Assembly: GCF_006715025.1 (NCBI RefSeq)
Contig: NZ_VFMK01000001.1
Coordinates: 4,030,001-4,094,000 of the forward strand
Length of the DNA stretch: 64,000 nt
Direction: 5' to 3'
From: Serratia fonticola
GTDB taxonomy: Bacteria; Pseudomonadota; Gammaproteobacteria; Enterobacterales; Enterobacteriaceae
The translations under genes were made by a program, and so were the position numbers. The notes under the pieces are model-generated. The model had not been told where the DNA came from. It saw only the letters and a program-made list of their open reading frames with translations, and made no database searches. Positions 24,143 through 33,757 of the stretch are shown here, piece after piece; the stretch's first letter is position 1; every line of letters starts with the position of its first letter.

Positions 24143-24802
24143 TTAATTACAGCTCTTATCCACATTAATAAAAGTGTCGTTATAGATAATAAATTTCTGT
24201 CCTTTCAATTTAATATCAGGAAGGGTCAGAAGATCTCCTGGGCGTAAGTATTGCGTGATCCCTTCTTCATCCGAGCTATTACAGCCAGGTTTTAACAGGA
24301 ACTTAAAAAAAGTATTCCCGGTATTTTTAATTGTGCCGCGCTGTTTATCTAACTGGTAGGCGAACTTCGTTTCACGTGGCCTGACGACCAGAATGGTATC
24401 CATCACTACGATCGGTTCCAGATTGGCTCCGCTCTTCTGACGCTGCATAACACCAAGCGTATTGGTCGGCACCTCACGAAATGACACGCGATAATACCGC
24501 TCTTTATTATCCTTCGGACCATGATAATAGAATTTGTAGTATTCCCCCTGACCAGCCTGCAAAGTCAGTTGCTTTGGCGCAAACAACAGTTCACCATCCG
24601 CCGGCCGGCTGTGAACCTCCTGCTGTCCAGGCCGATCGATGGCGCGAATAGAGACCTGGTAAATACGGGCACTTTTGTTGTTGTTCAGAACCCGCTTGGC
24701 AACAAATGACTGGTTCTGATCCATGGCAAAAGTCATGGTACCCACATTAATCGCGCCAACGCTCATCGGCAGGCACAGTAGCCAAAACAGCAGGACTCTC
24801 AC
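24143..24802 (-). CDS. ecpE: EcpE, second periplasmic chaperone of the ECP pilus
   Basis: A 219-residue precursor (signal peptide about 1-17, SVGA) with PapD-like chaperone features: FVAKRVLNNNKSARIYQVSI, YYKFYYHGPKDNKERYYRVSF in pieces, and VVRPRETKFAYQ. It is the last gene of the order ecpA-B-C-D-E and the partner chaperone for EcpD in E. coli. Nine bases separate it from ecpD. The shared segment GPKDNKERYYR is also found in EcpB of this operon (GPADNKERYYR). Confidence 0.88.
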   Translation of the reverse strand: MRVLLFWLLCLPMSVGAINVGTMTFAMDQNQSFVAKRVLNNNKSARIYQVSIRAIDRPGQQEVHSRPADGELLFAPKQLTLQAGQGEYYKFYYHGPKDNKERYYRVSFREVPTNTLGVMQRQKSGANLEPIVVMDTILVVRPRETKFAYQLDKQRGTIKNTGNTFFKFLLKPGCNSSDEEGITQYLRPGDLLTLPDIKLKGQKFIIYNDTFINVDKSCN

Positions 24803-24811
24803 ATCAGCTCC

Positions 24812-26455
24812 TTAGTTGATATTGCGCCAGGTTGCTTCAACATGAATTTCACCGGCGGCGCTGACATCACCATACCAGCCGCTACCATCGACGGTTTTCA
24901 GCGAGATCGGATTATTCATTGGAATGCGGAATTTGATATGAGTCTTATTCATCACCCCCACATCGCCAGAAATATCGTTCCAGGGGGTACTGCTCCAAAG
25001 CGCATTCGTCATGTCGTGCCATTGACCATCACAACCAGCGTCAAACGTCTGCTCAGCTCCCGCACTGGTAGTAATACTCAGTTGTGCCGGGAAGGGAACC
25101 TGCGCCGTCTGGTCTGCCGACGAGAAGATACAGTAGTTGATCCCACCAATGGACTGCGTAGGCCCGGTTGCCATCACTCTCACCTCATCAGCATTGGTTT
25201 TAGCACTGGTAGTGACGATATAACCAAACTCTAATGGCGGCTCAGTGGGGCCGACATAACCTTCCCGATGCGGCCTATTATCGTAATCGTCAGAAATAAT
25301 GCTGATGCTGAAATCACGCGGCTTTATGATCAATTGGTTTGAGGTAGAAAACTCATACCAACCCGACTCCGGTGAAGTGGTGTTCTGAAAGCGGAAGTTA
25401 ATCAGGTCATGTGTTCCACCATCGGTGATCCCCAGATTCACCATTTGCTTGAAAAAGTTGCTGGAAAAGAAGATATAAACGGCATTGCTGCTCTTCAGAT
25501 CGTTAAAGGTGTAGTAGTTGGCGGTACCCGAGGTGGTTTTCCAACTGTTACCGTCCAGACTGAACTGCAGATCGGCCGTGTTAGCCGCAGAGGAAAGCGC
25601 AGCATTATTAATCGAGGGGAAAATGTGAATCGACGTATTGCTGACGCTGCCATCGGTTTGCAGCTCATAATTGACCATCTTGCACATGATACCGCTACGG
25701 CTTCCAATGGTTTGGTTTCGGCAATCCGCATTTCCCTCACCAATAATCGGCACCCCATCGCTGTTAACAAAAACCTCTGATACCGCGTTAGTATTAACAA
25801 AACGCAGGTGAGCGGCCTTAGTGTGGGTAACTTTACGCTGGTACCAGGTACCGCTGCTCTGATTCTGGCAACGTCCACCGCTGCTGGCACTGTAAGCAAT
25901 GGAGGTTTGGCAACCGTTGATCTGCATACTGAACGATTCACCGCTTCCCATCTGTTTGAGGTACTGATAGAAACTCGGTGACATCAGACCGTGCATCCAT
26001 TTTTGCCCACCGCTGGTGACAACGACACCGTAAAATCCTTTCTCATCGGTCGTTTCTGGCAGGATCAGGCTGGTATCCATATTACAACCGGCATACCAGT
26101 TGATACAGCGCAGGCCGAGAAACGGGTTTTTAATTGGCGCATCTTCCAGCCACATATCGAATCGATAGTTGGCCGTTACCCCATAGTTATTACCATTATC
26201 AACGTAGCCCAGGCTCTGCTGATAAATTGTACCGGAACCACCATATTTCAGGCCGGTCCATTTATTGGCCCCCGTCATACGCGGATCGAGCGCGCCAGCG
26301 GGCGTAACGAAGAAGTTATCGTCCGCATTGTTCTCAACAAAGACAAACTTCACCGCTGCCGCATCCCCAAGTTTGGTCGGGTTGATCGCTTGCACCGGAG
26401 CAATAACCAACAACCCCGCCATCAATAATGCCAAACGTATCATTTTATCCTTCAT
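24812..26455 (-). CDS. ecpD: EcpD, ECP pilus tip adhesin/polymerised subunit
   Basis: A 547-residue precursor that matches E. coli EcpD along its length (for example FVFVENNADDNFFVTPAGAL, GLRCINWYAGCNM, IKPRDFSISIISDDY, and the end GEIHVEATWRNIN). Length equals the E. coli protein (547). Signal peptide about 1-23 (APVQA). In E. coli it sits at the pilus tip and binds host cells. ATG 26455 is chosen because AGGAGAT lies 7-9 bases before it; it overlaps the end of ecpC by 11 bp, so translation is coupled. Confidence 0.95.
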   Translation of the reverse strand: MKDKMIRLALLMAGLLVIAPVQAINPTKLGDAAAVKFVFVENNADDNFFVTPAGALDPRMTGANKWTGLKYGGSGTIYQQSLGYVDNGNNYGVTANYRFDMWLEDAPIKNPFLGLRCINWYAGCNMDTSLILPETTDEKGFYGVVVTSGGQKWMHGLMSPSFYQYLKQMGSGESFSMQINGCQTSIAYSASSGGRCQNQSSGTWYQRKVTHTKAAHLRFVNTNAVSEVFVNSDGVPIIGEGNADCRNQTIGSRSGIMCKMVNYELQTDGSVSNTSIHIFPSINNAALSSAANTADLQFSLDGNSWKTTSGTANYYTFNDLKSSNAVYIFFSSNFFKQMVNLGITDGGTHDLINFRFQNTTSPESGWYEFSTSNQLIIKPRDFSISIISDDYDNRPHREGYVGPTEPPLEFGYIVTTSAKTNADEVRVMATGPTQSIGGINYCIFSSADQTAQVPFPAQLSITTSAGAEQTFDAGCDGQWHDMTNALWSSTPWNDISGDVGVMNKTHIKFRIPMNNPISLKTVDGSGWYGDVSAAGEIHVEATWRNIN

Positions 26456-28979
26456 TGATCGTATCTCCTGTCTGGCCATTGCTGGCGTAGGATTTCAACC
26501 CACGGCAAACAACATCGCCGACCCAGACTGCACCTTGTGCCTTGGCCAGATCCAGCGCCACTTCGCAGGTTTGATTATTACGGTGTGTAAAGTCGATAAC
26601 CGGGAATTTCTTGTCTACATCCATGACAAACTCGCCTTTTTCATCCGTGCGGGTACGCCCGATATGGTTCTTGATATTCGCATTGGCCAGCAAGCTGCCG
26701 TCCTCGGCTTTGATCCTGCCGAATACCGTCACCATCTGTTTGATTTGCGGCTCGATCACCGCCACGTTACCGGGGTAGAGCGTCAGGTTACTCTTACGTT
26801 TGGTGACGATGTCGAAGCTTTCCGCTGAGTTTTTGTTATTCATTAATTCAACAACGTACTTGCCATAAGGTGACAGCGGCAGGTAGTTTTTATCGCCGGT
26901 CAGTTTGACAACGCGGCCATCCACGCGCGCGGTCAGCATGCCCTCATTCTCCAGACCGGTATTGATGATAATCCCAGAATTACCTTCGCTGCGCCCACTC
27001 GCCGCGAAATTACGTCCTTGCCAACCGACGCTGCCGCTGGCAGTCAGGCTGGTATTGACGAAACCGTCAGCAGAGCTGCTCACGTTAACGGTGCCGGCTG
27101 AGTATTTGGTATCAAAACGGGCATAAGCCCCGCCGTTAAAGTTTTTATCGCCGTTGGTATCCCCGGAGATGGCTCGTGAAACGTTGACGCCTACGGTTCG
27201 GATAGGGCCATCGGCAAGCTCTTTGCGCGCCGCAATATTGGCCGTCGTGTAACCATTCTGGTTGGAAACCCCGGCGCTGAACCAGTTTCCCATCGGCAAC
27301 GAGAAATCCAGGGCAATGTATTTACCCGTATTGCCACCTGAGTAACCGCTATTATAGTGCTGTACCCCTACACGCAGACCCAATGTACCGTAACGACCAG
27401 TAAACAGATTCTGGTAGTAGTCCACATTGTAGTAATGACTGTTATTTTTCTTGTCATCGTTATAACTGACGCTGAGCGTCCCGAGTTTTGGTACTACGGC
27501 TCCCAGGTTCAGCGTGCCGCCGATGGCTCGGTTATGGGCATCGTTTTGGCGTAACTTGTCACCAATCACCGTTTTTTCTTCGTTTGCCCATAGCGAACTG
27601 AAACCGCCAGGCAACGAGGTGCTGACGGTATTGATCACGCTCCAAGAACTGTCGGACGCCACCATACTCTGCGTGCTGACCTGAACGGACTCCGTGATCG
27701 GCAGGCTTAAGCGGCCTTCAGCCACCTGATTGCTATCAAGGGAATAGCCCGACAGCGCCCAGTTAAGCATCTGTAAATTGCCAGAGGCAGAAGCCCCTAC
27801 CAGATACGAATCTTTTGCCTCGGCGCGACGGTTGTTATCCCCTTGCCATGCGTCCATACGTACCAGGCCACCCCAGTACTGCCAAAACAGCGGGGCTCCG
27901 GCGGTATGCTGAGGACTATAAAGTTTGTTAACCCGCTGGGTGCGTCTGCTGATCACCTGCCCATTGACCACCACGTCTACCTGCACGTCGTAAATACCAA
28001 AGGGAAGATTACCGGTATCAACTTCATGGTTCCCCATAGCAAAATTCTGTACGCTCAACAAACGGCCATCACGTGTCAGATGAACCTCGCCTGCAGAGGG
28101 GAAGAAGGCGACAATCGGTGTTAAAGACTGGGTGTTATCGAAGACGGTCGAGTTGGCACGGTTACCATAGGAGACGCCGTAGATTTTACTGGAGTTAATG
28201 GTGGTCACAGGGCCGAGTGACTGCAGATTCCAACTGTCCAACATCCCTGCGGCAAAGCGCCGACCAGAAAAATCACGCTCGTACATGGCCTTATACAAGG
28301 TCGATTGCTGGTTATTGCTGCCAATGCCATAGACAGAACCGTTGATTTCCACATGATGTTCACGCAAAGCCGTCACACTGTTAAGCGACAGATAGCTGGA
28401 AGTAAAGCCTTCGCTGGCTTTGGCCCGGTTGTCATAAATACCCAGGTTGTAGGTCAGTGTGCTACTTAGCGAATCCACGCTTGAGGCACCAATATCACTT
28501 GCACGTTCACGCAGGACCGTACTCATGGCGGACTCTTTAACCACCAATTGCAGATTCAACTGGCGGAAATCCAGCGTTAACCAGGCGTCGTCCGTCAAAA
28601 CGATACGTTGATTATCGTCAAGACTCGTATTATCCAATGCATTGATTTTTTTAACGATAGACTCGGTCAGCTGGGCACCACCCTCATTATCTTCCAAGAT
28701 AATCTGGCTGATTTTCAGGTGATTGTCGTCGAGTAGGAGTACAGCATGTCCGATGCGCTGATCGTCTTTCTGCGTCGCATTTTTTTCAAAGTGTAACAAT
28801 ACCGGGATACTCATCCCTTCACGCAACGCCGTACTGAAGGCCTGCGGAATCAACACACCATTAATTTGAGTCAATCCGGCAGCCAAAGCCTGTTGTGCAG
28901 GCACCATCACGGCAGGGATTGCGATAGCTCCCGCCACCATCAGCAGTTTTGATAACATACCTTCCAGTGCTGGTTTCAC
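26445..28979 (-). CDS. ecpC: EcpC, usher of the ECP pilus
   Basis: An 844-residue outer-membrane usher of the alpha (ECP/CS1-like) group, different from FimD-type ushers. A signal/leader (about 1-33) is followed by an N-terminal domain and a large barrel with the typical LTRDGRLLSVQNFAMGNHEVDTGNLPFGIYDVQV region (in pieces). A C-terminal carboxypeptidase-like domain has VTVFGRIKAEDGSLLANANIKNHIGRTRTDEKGEFVMDV in pieces, ending CRGLKSY. It exports EcpA and EcpD. E. coli EcpC has a similar size (841). Confidence 0.94.
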   Translation of the reverse strand: MKPALEGMLSKLLMVAGAIAIPAVMVPAQQALAAGLTQINGVLIPQAFSTALREGMSIPVLLHFEKNATQKDDQRIGHAVLLLDDNHLKISQIILEDNEGGAQLTESIVKKINALDNTSLDDNQRIVLTDDAWLTLDFRQLNLQLVVKESAMSTVLRERASDIGASSVDSLSSTLTYNLGIYDNRAKASEGFTSSYLSLNSVTALREHHVEINGSVYGIGSNNQQSTLYKAMYERDFSGRRFAAGMLDSWNLQSLGPVTTINSSKIYGVSYGNRANSTVFDNTQSLTPIVAFFPSAGEVHLTRDGRLLSVQNFAMGNHEVDTGNLPFGIYDVQVDVVVNGQVISRRTQRVNKLYSPQHTAGAPLFWQYWGGLVRMDAWQGDNNRRAEAKDSYLVGASASGNLQMLNWALSGYSLDSNQVAEGRLSLPITESVQVSTQSMVASDSSWSVINTVSTSLPGGFSSLWANEEKTVIGDKLRQNDAHNRAIGGTLNLGAVVPKLGTLSVSYNDDKKNNSHYYNVDYYQNLFTGRYGTLGLRVGVQHYNSGYSGGNTGKYIALDFSLPMGNWFSAGVSNQNGYTTANIAARKELADGPIRTVGVNVSRAISGDTNGDKNFNGGAYARFDTKYSAGTVNVSSSADGFVNTSLTASGSVGWQGRNFAASGRSEGNSGIIINTGLENEGMLTARVDGRVVKLTGDKNYLPLSPYGKYVVELMNNKNSAESFDIVTKRKSNLTLYPGNVAVIEPQIKQMVTVFGRIKAEDGSLLANANIKNHIGRTRTDEKGEFVMDVDKKFPVIDFTHRNNQTCEVALDLAKAQGAVWVGDVVCRGLKSYASNGQTGDTINEG

Positions 28980-29040
28980 GTCTAACTCCTTGGACTAAAC
29001 CTATGTATTCCTTTACTGCGCATTCCGTGGCAGGTAGGTA

Positions 29041-29709
29041 TTACTTCACTTGGATGAACTGTTCTCCATACCAAAGTGCGACATGGCTTTTCTTATCGCT
29101 GATATCTACTTTGGCAAAACCGCGGTTTCTGCCCGGTAAAACAAAATAATTCTCTTTACAGTTGCTACCGTCTTTCTTATTGATACACGTGCCATAAGCC
29201 ACCATTTTGAATGTGGCATTACCGGTATTGGTTACTTTGTTATTTGCAAACTGATGGCTAAAATCCGCCTTACGTGGCGTAACCACTAAAATCGTACCGA
29301 TTCGCGCCGAGGTAGTCGCAACAGCCTTCCGTTTTGCCGTATTATCCCCGGCATCGGTTAATGCCTGATCGAGCCAGACGATACGGTAATAACGCTCTTT
29401 ATTATCTGCGGGACCTTTATAGTAAAAACGGATCACATCGCTCGCATTGGCTGGCATCATCAGGCTGGCGGGTGATAGCAGCATTTCGTCTTTTGATTCC
29501 ATTGGAATAACACGGCCTGATTCCGTCGGATCGGAAATCCTCTCTATTTTGATATTCACCAGGCGGCCATTGTCTGTTGTATTCTTAATTTCTTTACTCA
29601 GGGTCGCGGTATCACTTTGCATAAATGAGCTGATTGCACCCACATCCAATGCTTGAGCGCTTTGGCATACTGAGAGCAACAGCGGAATAGAAAAATAGAG
29701 ACGATTCAT
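29041..29709 (-). CDS. ecpB: EcpB, periplasmic chaperone of the ECP pilus
   Basis: A 222-residue precursor; signal peptide about 1-20 (CQSAQA). Chaperone features: TATLSKEIKNTTDNGRLVNIKI, MPANASDVIRFYYKGPADNKERYYRIVW in pieces, and VVTPRKADFSHQF. Same length as E. coli EcpB (222). It carries EcpA to the usher. It lies between ecpA (83 bp away) and ecpC (61 bp away) in the conserved order. Confidence 0.92.
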   Translation of the reverse strand: MNRLYFSIPLLLSVCQSAQALDVGAISSFMQSDTATLSKEIKNTTDNGRLVNIKIERISDPTESGRVIPMESKDEMLLSPASLMMPANASDVIRFYYKGPADNKERYYRIVWLDQALTDAGDNTAKRKAVATTSARIGTILVVTPRKADFSHQFANNKVTNTGNATFKMVAYGTCINKKDGSNCKENYFVLPGRNRGFAKVDISDKKSHVALWYGEQFIQVK

Positions 29710-29792
29710 TGCGGTATTCCAAAATCTTTAGCAGGCGGGAACAAACAGGGGGGATTCCCCCTGTTTGAAACACATAACTCTAAAAAGAGCTA

Positions 29793-30380
29793 TTAGGCGG
29801 TCCAGGTCGCGTTGAACTCAACGCTCACATCACCACTCCAGATACCTTCAGGCAGCGTACTGAAGTCAGTGACCGCAGTAGTACCATCAGTGGTTGCACC
29901 AATGATGCTGAAGGTGAACTGATCTTGTGCGCTCGTACGGCCAGCTGCGTCAAAAGCCGTAGACAGAGCACTCAGGTTGCCACCCAGGATATTGGAAGAG
30001 GTGTCAATCATGGTTGTTTCAGTGGTTTTCTCTACAGGTGTTCCGTTGTAGCTCACGCCAACATCTAAAGTAGAACCAGAGGTATCCAACTGAGTCAGGG
30101 TGCTCGAAACCAGCTTAGAGGTCAGTTTGAAGCCACTCGCAGTTGTGTCGCCTTCAATCGTCACGTCGAACAGGCCTTTCTGACTATTGAAGCCTTTGAT
30201 ACCTTCAGCATATTGGAATGACAGGCTGCCAAGAGGAGTTACAACCAGCTTGCTCTCAGTATCTTTCTTCGCGGTGGCAGACCAGGTTGCCAGTGCCTGA
30301 GCAGTAACATCTGCCGCCTGAGCGGTACCTACTACTGCGAAAGCTGAAACGATTGCCAGAGCAAGTGTCATTTTTTTCAT
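29793..30380 (-). CDS. ecpA: EcpA, major subunit of the ECP (Mat) pilus
   Basis: A 195-residue pilin precursor nearly identical in layout to E. coli EcpA/MatB: signal peptide ending AQA, mature start ADVTAQALATWSATAKKDT, then KLVVTPLGSLSFQYAEGIKG, and end DVSVEFNATWTA. Same length as the E. coli protein (195). It forms the shaft of the common pilus involved in early biofilm formation and host-cell recognition. First gene of the ecpABCDE operon. Ribosome binding site AAGGGA precedes ATG 30378-30380. Confidence 0.97.
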   Translation of the reverse strand: MKKMTLALAIVSAFAVVGTAQAADVTAQALATWSATAKKDTESKLVVTPLGSLSFQYAEGIKGFNSQKGLFDVTIEGDTTASGFKLTSKLVSSTLTQLDTSGSTLDVGVSYNGTPVEKTTETTMIDTSSNILGGNLSALSTAFDAAGRTSAQDQFTFSIIGATTDGTTAVTDFSTLPEGIWSGDVSVEFNATWTA

Positions 30381-30892
30381 GGTAAAAATCCCTTAATTGA
30401 TGTTGTCCGTTACGTGTGTTGTTCATTGTTATCTCCGCTTTCTCAGGAAAAGTCCTTTAGTTAGCAGGATAACGCCAAGGTCGACACCAGCTTGAATACT
30501 TGCTTCGGCCTAATTGGCAGAAAAATCCTAGTCAAGAGCAAAGACCAAGTCATCATTAACTATTTAATCGTAAATATTTAGATTTAAATTCTGGATTTAA
30601 TGTTTTTAATCGCCATAACATAAGAAAAATTCTTATCTACCAGCGAGGTCAGCAGAATTATCCGATGATTTTTTGATGATAAAATGAGCACAAATCCCTT
30701 TTTTTTAGCTTCCTTGTCAGAGACAGTAAATATCGGCCAACGCCGCTTCCTTTCTGTGCATCAATGTCGGCATATCAGGTTGTTGATACCCCATACCAGA
30801 AACATGGAGAATAAAAAGCCAATTCTTTACGCGATCAGTGTTAAGGAAAAAGGGAACTCGACAGGACGGCAACGATAGCTTAAAAATATAGG
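30381..30892. other. Non-coding region upstream of ecpA
   Basis: About 510 AT-rich bases, holding the ecpA promoter and leader on the minus strand. No ORF with a fitting start and ribosome binding site is seen. In E. coli the gene ecpR lies upstream of ecpA; it is not found here. Confidence 0.4.
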
Positions 30893-31016
30893 CGCTCAAT
30901 CACCTTTTCATTACCATTTTCTTAAAGATCTAGGGAAATCTGCCAGTGGATAAAGAAGGCGAGGGATTAAAAAATACGCGAGGGAATTCATTGCGCCGGT
31001 AACAACACCGGCTTTT
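30893..31016 (+). ncRNA. Candidate small RNA upstream of the ecp operon
   Basis: An intrinsic terminator (30995-31016) has no recognisable gene before it on the + strand. A sigma-70-like promoter precedes: TCGACA (30858-30863), 17-bp spacer, TAAAAA (30881-30886). This would give a transcript of about 124 nt starting near 30893, divergent from ecpA. No ORF explains it. A prediction only. Confidence 0.3.
30995..31016 (+). terminator. Intrinsic terminator, + strand
   Basis: Perfect stem GCCGGT (30995-31000) with ACCGGC (31007-31012), loop AACAAC, followed by TTTT. No convincing coding gene ends before it. Confidence 0.6.
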
Positions 31017-31244
31017 ATACCTAATTGGGGTTATATTTGAATATTCAAAACGACCATCGGATTGAGGTGGATAATATCCCAAAGGGTCTTCACGCTAACG
31101 AATTTAGTGGGAAAATAACCCTAGGATTAGAGCTTAAGCGCGCTAAAAAAAGCATTGTGCTTGAGCAGAATGCTTATCTTCCTATTTTAGCTCGGATACC
31201 GCAGCGATCTTTTAACCCAGGAGAATACCATCAGTGAATGGAGG

Positions 31245-32045
31245 TTAATCCAATAAAGGTGAACTCTCACTTTCTAATCCGTCACACATCTCAACTTTAT
31301 GCTCGCGCAAAATCTTGCAGCGTAGAAAAAACAGCCTTGAAATACCCGAAATATAGGACTTCACCTGGTTACTGCGTATCAGCAAGAGGTATTCATCCGC
31401 ACTACACTGTACCTTTTTTCGTTCCGCGTACGCTAAAACATCCGAGGTGAAATCAACATCTGCCGGCGTGGCAGAAGAGAGCATAAATACCGAACAGCTC
31501 CCCACTTTCCCCAAATAACTCTCCTGGCGAGATGTTGGGCTGAAGGCATAGAGTGCAATACCTGCGGCGACGACAAAGATAAAACCCAGCATCCCCCAAC
31601 CATAGCGCAAGGGCCTTACTGGCAGCATCTTGAGCAGCGACCGGTTCGCTAAGACAGAATTGGCAACGGATGCAGATGGCTCATCACTGTCAGCGCCCTT
31701 CTCTTCGGCCTGGCAAGGTTCCACAAGAATTTCGTTACGTAGCATAAAGCCGACCTTCGGTACCGTAACGATTACCTCATCGTCAATACCCAGCGCTTTG
31801 ATCACCCGGCGTAACTTGCTGACACACTGGTTAAGGTTGTTGTTGCTGGAAATCATACCGTAATCATCCCAGACTTTTTTGAAGATCACTTCACGATTTA
31901 CGGCCTCGCCCTGATGTGTAATCAGCAGTTGCAACAGGCGTTTTGAAGGGTTGGAGATGGCAACAGGTTCATCAAAGAGGTCACTCAGGCTTAACATCCC
32001 TGTATCTGCGTCAAAGATGATGCGATCATTAAATCTATATTTCAT
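31245..32045 (-). CDS. ToxR/CadC-like membrane-bound transcriptional regulator
   Basis: About 266 residues. The N-terminal OmpR-type winged HTH (about 5-105: ISNPSKRLLQLLITHQGEAVNREVIFKKVWD in pieces, then SSNNNLNQCVSKLRRVIKALG, then VPKVGFML) faces the cytoplasm. A linker and one membrane helix (about 148-168, GMLGFIFVVAAGIALYAF) lead to a periplasmic part of about 95 residues with several Cys (SCSVF, KVQCS, LRCK, EMCDG). This ToxR-like plan lets a periplasmic signal control promoters directly. The neighbouring ecp operon is a plausible target. ATG 32045 chosen; a GTG at 32063 is possible, and neither has a clear ribosome binding site. Confidence 0.83.
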   Translation of the reverse strand: MKYRFNDRIIFDADTGMLSLSDLFDEPVAISNPSKRLLQLLITHQGEAVNREVIFKKVWDDYGMISSNNNLNQCVSKLRRVIKALGIDDEVIVTVPKVGFMLRNEILVEPCQAEEKGADSDEPSASVANSVLANRSLLKMLPVRPLRYGWGMLGFIFVVAAGIALYAFSPTSRQESYLGKVGSCSVFMLSSATPADVDFTSDVLAYAERKKVQCSADEYLLLIRSNQVKSYISGISRLFFLRCKILREHKVEMCDGLESESSPLLD

Positions 32046-32063
32046 TTTATTCACGGGTTTCAC

Positions 32064-33026
32064 TATAAAGACGGCCGAATCCTGGCATCAATTGTTAATA
32101 AAATATTAACTAAAGTGTAAGAAGCTTACTTCGTAAATCCTGTTTACTGGTGGCGAGCCAAGCTAAGCCCGCTAAAATCTTAAGAATAGTCTTGGCACAT
32201 TCCCCTTCCTTGGAATAAGAATTTTCTCATAACCCAACGCAAAGATTATACAAACACATCCAACATTGATATATTGATATGCCAAATATCTAAAAATTAG
32301 TTTTTTATCCTAATAGACGCAATTATTTTGCCCAAAACAGAGCCATGTATCCTGATTTAACACTTTTTAATATAAAAATAGGGAATATTTAACACCGCCA
32401 AGGTCAGATGTTAATGAGGAAACCCACAAGCAGATGGGTAACTGTCGATCACTAGCATTTAAAATCAATGAGTTACAAACCGTTCATCGACAAAGAAAAA
32501 AAGAGATAATTCCGAGCAAGACTAAAGAATTAGCCCGGCACAATTTTTAAGCATAAAAGTGAAATGAATCACTTCACAGCAAGATTAAAAACCTATCTAA
32601 TTGTTTAATAAATTAAAATCCCAACATGCATCGTGACATATCCCCGGAAGACATGTCAGCACGGTCCCCTTTTTGCATTGATTCCCCCTGTTTCATCCCC
32701 TTCTCTTGCAAAGGGCAATCAACGAGTAGCTGTATTTCATCCAACGGAAAAGCGTTGGCGCACCATGCCCAAAACGCAAGACAGGAAAGAGTCCGCCTTT
32801 AAATAAGGCCCGGCACATGGCCAATAGCCTTTCCACGCCCTAAATCATTAAGGCTTTTGACCAAGGCATAATAATCACTCTGTCTGCAATCTCTCGTCTC
32901 TTGGCTGGCGATAGCAGGCCTGTATGCCCCCTCGTGTTGTTTAGCCCTACCGCGATTACTGCACCAATGGCGCTATTGCGATTGTTCAACCATGCTTAGC
33001 GGGCTAACTCATCTCAGGAGCTCGTT
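32064..33026. other. Long AT-rich stretch without a recognisable gene
   Basis: About 960 bases between divergent genes. No ORF with a sensible start and ribosome binding site is found on either strand; base composition is AT-rich in the first 600 bases. A small dyad GTAAG/CTTAC is at about 32118-32131. Nothing else is supported. The size suggests lost genes or undetected regulatory RNA. Confidence 0.4.
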
Positions 33027-33653
33027 ATGATTATCCGTCCTCGTTTTGCCGGTTTACTGCTTTCCACTCTGCTGTCATACAGTGCTATTGCCACCGCAGC
33101 ACAACCCATGAGCAGAGCGATCGCCCCGCTACGCGGAACTATCGATCAGGTCTCCGATAGCAACCTGCAGTTGACCGATCGCCAAGGCGAGAAAATCCCG
33201 GTCCTGCTCAACCAGCAAACCAAAATAATGAGTGTCACTAAAGGCGCGTTAGACGATATTAAACCTGACAGTTTTATCGGCACCGCCGCAATACCCCAAC
33301 CGGATGGCTCGCTGAAAGCACTGGAGGTTCACGTCTTTGCCGCCAGCCTGCGTGGTACAGGTGAAGGTCACTCTGCCTGGGAATCCGCCGACGGAAAAAT
33401 CAATACCATGACCAATGGCACCGTTGGCAAACTGGTGAAATCCAATGGCCGGATGCTGACCGTGCTCTATGGTCATCAGCAGAAGATAGTAAACGTCCCC
33501 GAAGATGTGCCAATTGTGATGATTAACCCAGGCGATCGCGGCTTATTGAAACCGGGGGTACACATCATCTTATTCTCTGCAACCGATGATAAAGGCCAGC
33601 GCGTGGCAAGCCGTATTTCCGCAGGTAAAGATGGCACCGTACCACCGATGTAA
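33027..33653 (+). CDS. Secreted protein of unknown function (DUF5666-like)
   Basis: A 208-residue precursor; signal peptide about 1-24 (YSAIATA-A). The mature part is made of two similar beta-rich blocks: LRGTIDQVSDSNLQLTDRQGEKIPVLL and GTVGKLVKSNGRMLTVLYGHQQKIVNV in pieces. Both have the G-x-(I/V)-x-x-(V/L)-x-(S/D)-N-(L/R)-L pattern of small OB-like repeats seen in DUF5666-type proteins. No catalytic motif or Cys in the mature part. It stands alone with its own ribosome binding site (CAGGAGC). Probably periplasmic; no function can be assigned. Confidence 0.75.
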   Translation: MIIRPRFAGLLLSTLLSYSAIATAAQPMSRAIAPLRGTIDQVSDSNLQLTDRQGEKIPVLLNQQTKIMSVTKGALDDIKPDSFIGTAAIPQPDGSLKALEVHVFAASLRGTGEGHSAWESADGKINTMTNGTVGKLVKSNGRMLTVLYGHQQKIVNVPEDVPIVMINPGDRGLLKPGVHIILFSATDDKGQRVASRISAGKDGTVPPM

Positions 33654-33757
33654 TGCGAAAATCTCGCGTGACAGTCCCTGGGCAGCCTGACGTTGTCAAC
33701 TCCGTTTGTCCCAGGGCATAGCGGGTTCGGCGGGCTTAAACCGGCTGAGGGGAAATC

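Noticed and set aside
30684..30878. A 64-codon + strand ORF before the candidate small RNA
   Set aside because: No ribosome binding site and no recognisable family; it ends inside the putative promoter of the small RNA and is more likely chance.
31025..31237. A 70-codon ORF on the + strand starting with TTG, just after the terminator at 31016
   Set aside because: No ribosome binding site, alternate start only, no family recognised; it follows directly on a terminator. Could be a gene fragment but not supportable.
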